This document shows positions 26,347 through 35,300 of a stretch of 61,941 nucleotides of DNA, in pieces. Position numbers and translations under genes: made by a program. The notes below the pieces were generated by a model. The model did not search any database. It was given only the letters and a program-made list of their open reading frames with translations, and had not been told where the DNA came from. Source of the stretch: Anaerolineae bacterium (lineage in GTDB: Bacteria > Chloroflexota > Anaerolineae > 4572-78 > J111); the NCBI GenBank assembly GCA_022071955.1, contig JAJVIM010000030.1, forward strand, positions 1 through 61,941. Direction: 5' to 3'. Within the stretch, counting starts at the first letter, position 1; each line of letters opens with the position of its first letter.

Positions 26347-27585
26347 TCACTGTCCCCAGGCCCGAAGATCGTAGCGGGCCACTTCATCATCCAGCGAGTC
26401 GACACAAAATTCGAAAGCCAGCGTTTCGTCGCCGGATAAATCTTCAACTTCAGTCTGGTAACTCTCGCTAAATTTGATGACGTTATTACGGTCATCGTAC
26501 AAAATAGCAACGATATCCACGTAGTCGTCCAGATCATTGCCGCGGTTGGCCAGCGAACCGGACAGGCAGTAGGTGTCGTTTTGGTGCTGTTCAGTGACAT
26601 CCAAAAATTCAAAGTTATTCCGGCGTGGTGCATTGCCACCCGAGCCTGACCTGGCCCACAGATCGAATCTGGCCGCGCTGTCAACATTATTAACTGTCAA
26701 CTCAAACGGAACCCGCTCGCCGGGCGAGAGCGTGTCGATGGGAATGAAATCGGCGGTGTTGCTGCGGCCGGCAATGATCTGGCCGCCATCGTTATAAAAC
26801 GTGCCGCTGATGTAATACAGCTCCTGGGTTGAGCCGGTGTCATTAATGACCTCGCCGTAAAGCAGCAACCCGCCATCTGAACGACCGCTGATTCGCGTTG
26901 AGGCAAAAGACCAGCCAGATGTTTTGAAATCCGGTGTGGCGGTCGGTTCCAGGTTGATGGCCGGTGCGGGAGTAGCCATGCGGGTGGGCAATGGTATTTT
27001 AGTGGGCCGGGGGGTAGGCGAAACAAAGGGGCGCACCACACCGGCCACAACCGGCGCTGTATTAGAAACAGCGCTGATCAACTGCGGGCCGGAAACAGCA
27101 GCCAGGCCGGGGCCGGCCGCCGGCGTGGAAGTGGGCGCTGCAACATGTTGCGGGCGAACGACTGCACCGGCCGGAACAAGATTGCCAGCCGGGTCAGCAT
27201 TGGGGCTGGAGGCAGAGGCGCTGTCAGTAATCGCCGGGTTGGCCGCCTGTTCAACCGCCGCCGGGATCACCTCCGGGAGCGGCGCAGACGCCGCCACCAC
27301 CCCATCCGGGGCGGGTTGAGCGCCAACTTGCATCAAAGGCGCAGGCAGGGCCGCAGCCGTCCCCGGGCCGCCATTTTCTCCAGCCGGCGTTATTTCGGCC
27401 GCAGCAGCCACGAGCGTGGGAGTGAGCGTGGGCAGCGGGGTGCGGGTAAGCGCCGGCAACTGAGTTCGCATTACAATTCTATCGGAAGCCGACCGGCCAG
27501 CGCCGCAGGCTATCGTAAATATAACCAGGCCGAGCAGCATAACCCACCACAATGACGCTGGCACAAAACGCTCGCTCTGTTTCAT
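26347..27585 (-). CDS. FxLYD-domain lipoprotein
   Basis: This 412-aa protein starts at ATG 27585, which gives a signal peptide ending in the lipobox FTIAC (Cys27). A long Ala/Pro/Thr-rich linker (about 40-250) with TPLPTLTPT and TPRPTKIPLPT segments leads to an FxLYD-type domain (about 265-412: GWSFASTRISGRSDGGLLLY, DDRNNVIKFSESYQTEVEDL). The end ARYDLRAWGQ mirrors ARHELLAWGS of the SH3/FxLYD protein. An upstream in-frame start lies in a hairpin region and is less likely. The ribosome site is weak (GGGGG). Probably a surface lipoprotein partner of its neighbours. Confidence 0.72.
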   Translation of the reverse strand: MKQSERFVPASLWWVMLLGLVIFTIACGAGRSASDRIVMRTQLPALTRTPLPTLTPTLVAAAAEITPAGENGGPGTAAALPAPLMQVGAQPAPDGVVAASAPLPEVIPAAVEQAANPAITDSASASSPNADPAGNLVPAGAVVRPQHVAAPTSTPAAGPGLAAVSGPQLISAVSNTAPVVAGVVRPFVSPTPRPTKIPLPTRMATPAPAINLEPTATPDFKTSGWSFASTRISGRSDGGLLLYGEVINDTGSTQELYYISGTFYNDGGQIIAGRSNTADFIPIDTLSPGERVPFELTVNNVDSAARFDLWARSGSGGNAPRRNNFEFLDVTEQHQNDTYCLSGSLANRGNDLDDYVDIVAILYDDRNNVIKFSESYQTEVEDLSGDETLAFEFCVDSLDDEVARYDLRAWGQ

Positions 27586-27639
27586 TGATTTAGCCCCCGC
27601 CGGCGATAGAATATTCTTGAATTGCTGCATGGTTAGAGT

Positions 27640-27674
27640 GGTGCGGTGTCGAGCTGTTCGCTCGACACCGCACC
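27640..27674 (-). repeat. 15-bp perfect stem between two minus-strand genes
   Basis: Arms 27640-27654 and 27660-27674 (core GGTGCGGTGTCGAGC) pair fully around a 5-nt loop, 13 bp after the stop of the PKD protein. There is no T-run, so it may stabilise the upstream RNA or partly block read-through rather than act as an intrinsic terminator. Confidence 0.6.
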
Positions 27675-27686
27675 GAAAGGTCCGCA

Positions 27687-29981
27687 TCAGTTGCGAACTG
27701 TGGCGTTAAACTGGGTTGGCCCGCCGCCGCGGTTTGATACCACAGTGATTTGCTGGGTGTTTACCCCGGCCGGCGCTCTTCCGCCGGGGGTGGCCGAGGC
27801 GCCCCTGTACCGCCAATCGCCCAGGTTGTCAACCGGCGCGTTATTGGTGATCAGTTTGGTGGGGTCCACTGTGTTGCCCAGGTAAATGGACACTGTGTTC
27901 CCCAACCCGGCCGGCGCGCCCAAAATTGTGGCCGTGCCGCGAATATCCCACTGGTCTTTACCGCGTCTGTATTGGGCAGAAACCACTTGCAGGTCATCTT
28001 GCAGCGGCGTAATCAGCACCCGGTCTGAGGCCGAGCCGCCGGGGCCGACGACAACCAGTTCAAATTCCACGGGATTGTCATCAGCCAACACAAACGATGG
28101 CGTGGCCGAATTAGCGCCCTGCAGGTTGCTTACCGCCGTCCCGCCCACCTGGGTCCACTGGTAGCCGGTTTCACCGGTTGAGTTGGAGCCATCCAGCCGG
28201 ATCACCGGTTGGCCATTGACGCCCTGAACCACAAACTGCTCCTGACCCGGCGCGGGTTGATCGGGGCCGGCGTCGGCCACCGGCGCGGTAACGTCTTCCA
28301 CCGTGACCACCACTTCGTCAATGCTGGCCGGCTGCACATCCGGGTTGTCGTCTACCGTCAGCCGGAAGGTGTAGGAATCGCCGGCGGTAAGCGTGGTAAA
28401 GGTAGCCACCGCGGAGTTGGCGTTGTTCAGCGAAACCGACGGGCCGCTGGTTTGTTGCCACAGGTACGTGGCGATGTCTCCGGTTGAGCTTGAGCCATCA
28501 AGCGTAACCAGCGCTCCCTGAGCCACAGCCTGATCCGGGCCGGCAATAGCAACCAATGGCACAATAGGATGACCCGGGCCGCTAATCTGCACCGGCTCGG
28601 AACTTTCGCCCTGGGCCGATGATTTGACCACAACCCTGATGGGCGGAACGTCGAGGCCGGTTAATACCAAACCGCCGGCTGTCAGGTTGCCCAGCACGGT
28701 TGTACCATCTTCGCGGTAAGCCGTTAACGTGGGCGGCGCGGCCTGATCGCTGGAAACCGCCTGAACAGTCAGGGTGTTGTTGTCGGCCAGAGTCAGAATG
28801 TCGTCGTCTGCCCCATCCCGGTCAAAGGTGGCCTGGGTGATCACCACCAAATCCACCGGGCTGATGTCGGCGACACTGGGCGGCACATCGCCGCGGTTGG
28901 TCAGCCGAACAGACGCTGGCAGCCCGCCGCTGAAGACGACTCGGGCAAAATAGTTGCCCGCCGAGTCGCCGTCCATGCCGGTTGTACTGAGACCGCTGCC
29001 GCTAACCTGAAGAGCCTGGTTGGGCAGAGACAGGCCAAATACGTCGATGGCGCCCGCGCCGCCGGTTGACCGGCTGTAAACAGCGCCTTTGGCCTCGACG
29101 CCGCCGGTGGTGTTCACCTTGCCCTGCAGCGCAAACAGGTTGGTTTCAATACAGTCATCGGTGGCGGCGGCGCCGGCCAGCCCCAGGTTAGGATCGGCGC
29201 ACAGGTTCGGGCTGCCGGCAAAGCTGCCAGCCGGCCCTTCGATGCGGAAGAAGTTGGTGTTAAACGGGCTGCCTTTGATGGCGTGCGGCCCCGCGGCGTT
29301 GGGGTCGCCAATGTAGGCATCCAGGCCGGTATTGGGATCGTTGGGCAAATCAGGGCTGTTGGGGAAATCATCCCAGGTGATGAAGGGGCCAATCCGGCTG
29401 TTTAGGGCTTCGCCAAAAGGGCCACCGCCCAGCAGGTTGCCGATATCTTCCGTTACAAAAACCGTACCGTCCGGCTCGGCGATGACGACATCCTGGCCGT
29501 AGGGGTGAGTCACCACATACGCTTCATCAGGCTGCAAATTATGAATACGGATACGGACCCGGCCAAAGACAATCTGCTGGCCTGGGGCGGGCGCACCAAC
29601 CGGCTGAGTGGTGGCAAAAGCGGCTTCCAGCGCCAGTACCAACAAAGCTCGCCCGCCCCCGGCGGATTCCATATCGGCGGAACCTAACATGTAAAACGCT
29701 TCTTCGGGAAAGTTGTCCGGGAAAGATACGGGGAGATCAGCGTTGGGGATGTCACCCGGCAGAAAGCCGCAGTAGGGATCAAAGCCGTCAAGGCAGATCT
29801 GCATGGTTAAGCCATTGGCGTCTTTGTACCACACCGGGTACCCATCGGCCTGGCTAACCGGCCCCACGCCCACCAAATGGCTGCCGGCCGGCCCGTGGTT
29901 AGCCAGAGCAACATACACGACTCCGGACAGCATGGTAATAGTTAACAGCAATAGAGCGATTAGTTTTGATTTTGCAAACAT
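27687..29981 (-). CDS. Exported PKD-domain protein
   Basis: This 764-aa protein has a signal peptide (MFAKSKLIALLLLTITMLSG). An N-terminal region (about 30-320) of unknown fold, with the QICLDGFDPYCGFLPGD cysteine pair, is followed by beta-rich segments. Two PKD-like repeats lie at about 475-660 (AGPDQAVAQGALVTLDGSSS; ADAGPDQPAPGQ). The last 90 residues (from LQVVSAQYRRGKDQWDIRG) resemble the end of the giant oxidase-like protein. GAGGAGG lies 5 bp before the ATG. No catalytic motif was recognised. A structural or carrier role at the cell surface is the simplest reading. Confidence 0.78.
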   Translation of the reverse strand: MFAKSKLIALLLLTITMLSGVVYVALANHGPAGSHLVGVGPVSQADGYPVWYKDANGLTMQICLDGFDPYCGFLPGDIPNADLPVSFPDNFPEEAFYMLGSADMESAGGGRALLVLALEAAFATTQPVGAPAPGQQIVFGRVRIRIHNLQPDEAYVVTHPYGQDVVIAEPDGTVFVTEDIGNLLGGGPFGEALNSRIGPFITWDDFPNSPDLPNDPNTGLDAYIGDPNAAGPHAIKGSPFNTNFFRIEGPAGSFAGSPNLCADPNLGLAGAAATDDCIETNLFALQGKVNTTGGVEAKGAVYSRSTGGAGAIDVFGLSLPNQALQVSGSGLSTTGMDGDSAGNYFARVVFSGGLPASVRLTNRGDVPPSVADISPVDLVVITQATFDRDGADDDILTLADNNTLTVQAVSSDQAAPPTLTAYREDGTTVLGNLTAGGLVLTGLDVPPIRVVVKSSAQGESSEPVQISGPGHPIVPLVAIAGPDQAVAQGALVTLDGSSSTGDIATYLWQQTSGPSVSLNNANSAVATFTTLTAGDSYTFRLTVDDNPDVQPASIDEVVVTVEDVTAPVADAGPDQPAPGQEQFVVQGVNGQPVIRLDGSNSTGETGYQWTQVGGTAVSNLQGANSATPSFVLADDNPVEFELVVVGPGGSASDRVLITPLQDDLQVVSAQYRRGKDQWDIRGTATILGAPAGLGNTVSIYLGNTVDPTKLITNNAPVDNLGDWRYRGASATPGGRAPAGVNTQQITVVSNRGGGPTQFNATVRN

Positions 29982-30090
29982 TGTTCCTCCTCTGAAATTA
30001 ATGCCGCAGGCTTCGCCGAGGGCTTAGCCAAACGGCCGGGGGCTTGCCTTAAAGGATGCTTCGCAAGTCGACGCCAGTCGATTTAATTGT

Positions 30091-32205
30091 TCAATTGCCC
30101 ACCTCCCCGTTTGCGGCTTTTAAATTTAAGTTTGGAAACCCATCAAAATTAACCTGCAATGAGGGGATGGCAAATAAAATATTGTATAACCCCGGCGCAG
30201 GTACGGTGAGATCAACCTCGTACCGGCCTTCAGCCAGCCATCTGGCAACATACTGCTGATTCCAGTTGCCGCCGGTTTGGTTGGCCAATACCAGCACGTC
30301 CGTTAACCCGGCCACCGGTTTGGCCGTGGCCGGATCGGTGAGTTCAAACTGCAATTTAAATAACTGGCCAACCTTGAGCGGTTCCCCGGCAGTGAGCACC
30401 TCCAGCTTGGGCAAGGACTCCGCCGCTGCCGTGGTCGAGTTGGGGTTAGGGTTAACTGTCATGGCAAAACAGTGGACGATCCGGGGGTTGTCCAGTAAAA
30501 AGGCGACATCGTAAGTGCCGCTGTAGGGCAGCCGAACGCTGCCGGCATAAACCCCGGGCGCTTCTTCGCGCAGGCTGCGGTCAATTATCTGCACCGCGCG
30601 GGGAAACAAACCGTGGCCCTGAAAGCCCCCCTGCGCAGCCTGCGCGCCTTCAATGTAATAGTAAATCTGGTCATCGGCGGGATTGGCCATAATCATTGCG
30701 CCATCAGCGGGGGTGGCCAGCATGGCAGCGGCGGCGGCCGGGTTGGGAAAGTCGCTGGCTGCGCTTTGCCCAATCGACAGGTTTACCGGGACCGGCGTTT
30801 GCCCGGTTTCCAGATCGGCCAGCGAAATTGATGTGACTCCCGGCGCGCTGCCGGTGCGAATGTAGGCGTGTGTCTGGCTGAAAGCAATTTGATCCGGGCC
30901 GCCTGTCACCGCCATGCTGGCGCTGACAGTATTACTGGCGGTGTCAAAAATTGTTACCTGACCAGCGCGGGGGTTGAGGGCAAAACCCCATCGCCCGCCG
31001 GGAGCAAAGTGTACAGCGGCCAGGCCGGGCGTAGCTTTGATCCGGGTCAGTTCGATGAACTGCCGGCCATCGAGCACAACAATCTCCCCGCGGTCGGCCT
31101 CGGCCACGTAAAGTGCGCCGGTTTGCGCCGAAACGGCCACCGCTACCGGCTGCGGGCCAATATTTAGGGTTTTAACCGGCGCCAATTGCTCCGTGTCAAT
31201 TACCGACAACGTGCCGGCGTTGCTGTTGGTTACAAAAGCAAAGCGGCTGTCCGCGGAAAAAGCCAGTTCGTGGTGACCGGCCCCGGTGGGGAGCTGAGCC
31301 ATCACTTTGAGGCCAACCGGGTTGATTACGGTGACGCCGCTGGCGTCGCCGGTGGCGGCGTCGTTGCCCACCCACACATATTTCTGGTCTGGTTGAAACA
31401 CCACCCGCACCGGGTTGCGGCCGGCTTCAAGGTGCTGCACCACCCGAAATTGTTCCAGGTTGGCCACCGCCACCTGATCGGTAGCGGGGATGGTCACAAA
31501 AAGCTGCTGCTGGTCGGCGCTGATGGCCCAATCGTAGCCGGGCTGGGGTAAATCCAGCAAAGCAAACAGGTTGGTCATGCCGGCCACATCAATCATCGGA
31601 TCAATCACCGAGATAGACGAGTCGTTGTTCAGCGCCAAAATAAAGTAGCTGTTTAAATTGATGTCGGGCCGGCTGGTCAGCGCCTCGCTCAGATACGCCC
31701 GAACCCGTTCCTGGCAAGAGGGGGCCGGGTTGGCTTTGCCGGTTGGGTCCACCCGCCGCAATTCCATCCACACCGATGGGCGCAGCCCGGGCATGGCCGC
31801 CGTAGAATCGGCCTGGCTGATTCTGAATTTCAACCGGGCAAATTCGCCTTCAAACAGTTCTGCGGCAATTTCACCCCCCCGGCCACCAACCCCCAAAAAA
31901 TTTTCGGCGGTAAATTCAACCGAAACACCCTCGTCAACCACTTTTTCGTAAATTGGGTCTTCGCGGATCGGGTTGCCGTGATGGTCGTACCGGATTGGCT
32001 CTGCCTCAGACGTGGCCGGGGGCGCGGCCTGGCCCGTTTCCTCACGGCTGCCATCGGTAGCGGCCAAAATCTGCTCCGGGCCGGCGGCGGGAGCGGTTTC
32101 TTGCGGCGAAGTTGCCGAAAAGGACGCCACAACCAAAATGGCGGCAAAACCGGCAATTATTAAAATCAGATAGGCAATTCTGGGTAAGGCTGAAAGTTTT
32201 ACCAT
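30091..32205 (-). CDS. Exported YVTN-type beta-propeller protein
   Basis: This 704-aa protein has an N-terminal membrane helix or signal (about 9-28). A central propeller (about 190-500) is built of YVTN-like blades such as QLFVTIPATDQVAVANLEQF, RFAFVTNSNAGTLSVIDTEQ and GALYVAEADRGEIVVLDGRQ. A YtkA-like beta domain ends the protein (about 600-704). Similar propellers occur in YncE and cytochrome cd1 proteins, but no heme CxxCH motif is present, so a cd1 assignment is not supported. Its place directly behind the giant oxidase-like gene suggests a partner or scaffold. Confidence 0.78.
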   Translation of the reverse strand: MVKLSALPRIAYLILIIAGFAAILVVASFSATSPQETAPAAGPEQILAATDGSREETGQAAPPATSEAEPIRYDHHGNPIREDPIYEKVVDEGVSVEFTAENFLGVGGRGGEIAAELFEGEFARLKFRISQADSTAAMPGLRPSVWMELRRVDPTGKANPAPSCQERVRAYLSEALTSRPDINLNSYFILALNNDSSISVIDPMIDVAGMTNLFALLDLPQPGYDWAISADQQQLFVTIPATDQVAVANLEQFRVVQHLEAGRNPVRVVFQPDQKYVWVGNDAATGDASGVTVINPVGLKVMAQLPTGAGHHELAFSADSRFAFVTNSNAGTLSVIDTEQLAPVKTLNIGPQPVAVAVSAQTGALYVAEADRGEIVVLDGRQFIELTRIKATPGLAAVHFAPGGRWGFALNPRAGQVTIFDTASNTVSASMAVTGGPDQIAFSQTHAYIRTGSAPGVTSISLADLETGQTPVPVNLSIGQSAASDFPNPAAAAAMLATPADGAMIMANPADDQIYYYIEGAQAAQGGFQGHGLFPRAVQIIDRSLREEAPGVYAGSVRLPYSGTYDVAFLLDNPRIVHCFAMTVNPNPNSTTAAAESLPKLEVLTAGEPLKVGQLFKLQFELTDPATAKPVAGLTDVLVLANQTGGNWNQQYVARWLAEGRYEVDLTVPAPGLYNILFAIPSLQVNFDGFPNLNLKAANGEVGN

Positions 32206-32243
32206 TTAACGGGTCTCAACGTAAAGGCGTTGGTTTTGGTGGG

Positions 32244-32290
32244 GGCAGGATCAACAGGATTTGTTCCCCTTTTACCCTGTCAATCCTGCC
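32244..32290. repeat. Short inverted repeat with AGGATT-type arms
   Basis: GGCAGGATCAACAGGAT (32244-32260) and ACCCTGTCAATCCTGCC (32274-32290) are imperfect inverted copies of the same unit that flanks the cbiC-cbiD gap (4635 and 4807). It lies between the oxidase and propeller genes. Confidence 0.6.
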
Positions 32291-32309
32291 CATTTACCTT
32301 TGTCCAAAT

Positions 32310-35300
32310 TTAATTGATCGTCACCGGGAAAGGCGCGGCCGTTCCCGACCCCGATGAAACCGCGGTGACCGAGTCGCCGGCGGCCGGGTTTACCCCCGAT
32401 TTGCCGCTGAACTGCCAGCTTCCGGCAGCATCAACGGTGGCCGAGCCAATGAGCCGGGCCGGGTCGCCATTTAGATAAAGGCTGATGGTGTTGCCCGGCA
32501 TCGAACCCGTGCCCTGAATTCGCCAATTTTTGTTCTTCTTTCGCCAGGTGGCCTGGGTGATGGTAATCGACTCCGCGGCCGGCGCGTTGACGGTAACGGA
32601 AATGCTCACCGAACTGGTGTCACCGCTGCTATCGGTTACCGAGGCGGTGACGGTGTGCGCGCCCACCGACAGGTTGGCCGCCACCGAAGCGCCGCTGCCC
32701 AGTATTGCGCCGCTTTCATCGCTCCAGGTCAGGCTGGCGCTCAGATCGCCGTCTTCCGCGTCGGTGGCCGTGCCGGTCAGGTTAACCGCGGCGCTGCCGC
32801 TGTTTGCGCTGAAACTGGCCCCATTGGCCGGAGCGGTAATGCTGACTTGCGGCGCGCTGTTGGGCGCAGACGCCGGGCTGATGGTCACCGTCACGCCGGC
32901 CGAGTTGGTCGAGCCGCCGCTGTCGCTGACGCTGGCGGTGATTGTCCACGTACCGGGGGCGAGATTCAGCGATGCCGCTGCTCCGGTGGCGGTGACGGTG
33001 GTGACGCCATCGCTGGCACTCCAGGCCAGGCTGGCACTCAAATCGCCGTCTTCGGGGTCGATGGCCGTGCCAGCCAGATTAACCGCGGCGCTGCCGCTGT
33101 TTGCCGTGAAACTGGCTCCATCGGCCGGGGCGGTGATGCTGACCTGCGGCGCGCTGTTGGGTGCGGACGCCGGGGTGATGGTCACCGTCACGCTGGCCGA
33201 GCTGGAAGCGCCGCCGCTGTCGCTGACGCTGGCGGTGATCGTCCACGTACCGGGGGCGAGATTCAGCGTTGCCGCTGCCCCGGCGGCGGTGACCGTGGTG
33301 ACGCCGTCGCTGGCGCTCCAGCCCAGGCTGGCGCTCAAATCGCCGTCTTCGGGGTCGGTGGCCGTGCCGGCCAGATTAACCGCGGCCTCGCCGGTTCCGG
33401 CGTCAGCCACAAAACTGGCACTATCGGCCGGGGCGGTGATGCCAACCAGCGGCGAGCTGTTGGCTGGCGGGTCAACCGTGACGATGATACTGGCCACGCC
33501 AGAGGCGCTGCTGCTATCGGTGGCGGCGGCGGTAATGGTGTAGCTGCCCGCTGCGGGAAGGCTGGCAATGAGTTGATCGCCATTGCCAAGCGATAAAGTT
33601 GCGCCGTTAGCGTCGGTGGCGGCCCAAACCAGGCTGGCGCTCAGGTTGCCATCTTCGGTGTCGGTGGCCGTGCCGGTAAAGGTGATGGCCGCGCCGGCGG
33701 TCACGGTTGCGCCATCGACCGGGGCGGTAATGCTCACCAGCGGCGCGCTGTTGGCCGGCGAAACGGCCAGGGTGAGGCTGGTGGTCCCGGTCAGCAAGCC
33801 GCTATCAACAACCTGGGCAGTGATGGTGTAACTGCCCACCGCCGGGAAACTGGCCAGTAGCGGGCTGCCGCTGCCAAGCGCCGAGACCGTGCCGTTGACA
33901 TCGGTGGCGCTCCAGGCCAGGGCGGCGCTCAAATCGCCGTCTTCGGGGTCGATGGCCGTGCCGGTGAGGGTGATGGCTGCGCCGGCCGTCAACGTTGAGC
34001 CAGCGGCCGGTTCGATAATGGTTGCCAGCGGGGCGTCGTTAACCGGGTCAACGATAACAGTCAGCGTGGCCGGAACAGTGCCGCACAACAATTCCGGGGT
34101 GCCGGTTTCGCAGACATTAAAGGTGAAGCTGTCTGAACCGTTGAAGTTGGCGTTTGGCGTGTAGGTAACCACCGCCGAAGTGATCACCGTGCTGCCGCTG
34201 ATCGGCGGGCTGATTTCACTCAAAGAGCCGTTGGTCGGCGAGACCACGATGGAGAAGGCCAGCGAATCGCCCTGCAAATCGCTGCCGGCCAGAGTGATCG
34301 CCAGCGGGGTATCCTCGGTGGTGGTGGCTGTTTGCGCCTGGGCCAGCGGTGCGGTATTGACCCCAATCACTTCAATGTAGGCCAGAGTTGGCAGGCTGCA
34401 CGGGCCGGCGCCGTCGTTCTGACAGGCCTGATAGGTAAAGCTGTCTTGCCCCCTGAAATTGATTTGCGGGGTGTAACTGAACGCGCCGGTGCTGTTTAGC
34501 GCCAGCGTGCCGCTCATCACATCGCTGACCAAAATGGTAGTAAAGGCATCCCCGTCCAGATCGAGGTCGTTGGAAAGTACGCCGGTGCCGGTAATTGCCA
34601 GTGAGGCGATGGGCATGCCATCAAAATTGGCGGTAGTGGTGTAGGAGTCGGCGGCGGTGAGCGGGGCGCTGGTATTGTGGCGCATAATGCCCCACAAACC
34701 CTGATAACTGCCAAAAGCGGCCTGGTCGCGGAAAAGGTAGTCACCCTCAACATCAAACGGGCCGCCGGCATCGAGCAGCAGGTTCCAGTGCGACGAGGGG
34801 CTAACCCCTTCCTGCTGGCCGTAATACTGCGACAGCGGGTTGTAGCCCATCTCAGTTGAGTTGTTAATGTAGGGCAGGCGGGCCCAAACCTGGCCGTGAA
34901 CGGTGAAATCGTGGCCGCGGGCGTGGCCGCCGGGCTGCACCAGCCGCAGGCGCACCTCTTGCGGGCCGGTGGGGCTGCTGATAAAGACCGGGGTTTGGGG
35001 ATCGCTACCGCCGCTCATGCCGTTGGAGAAGATGTCCCGGATGGGGTCTTTGAGGTCGGGGTTGCGGCTGATTTCTTCAAAGGGCGTGTTGGGGGCCAGA
35101 CCCAGCCGGAACCAGAGCGGATCGGCGCCGTAGTTGATGGCTTTTTGGCCGGAGTCTTGCGGGTCTTCGGGCACACCCGGCCCCTCGGAGACCATCGCGG
35201 GTACGGCGCAGTTCATAGCTTGCAGAAAATCGCCATTGCAGCCGCCGCTGTAACGCAGATTGAGGTCGTCCTGAATAACGGTCACAAACTCGCGGAACTT

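Noticed and set aside
30091..32205. Cytochrome cd1 nitrite reductase
   Set aside because: The propeller has YVTN-like blades but no CxxCH heme motif and no recognisable d1 ligands.
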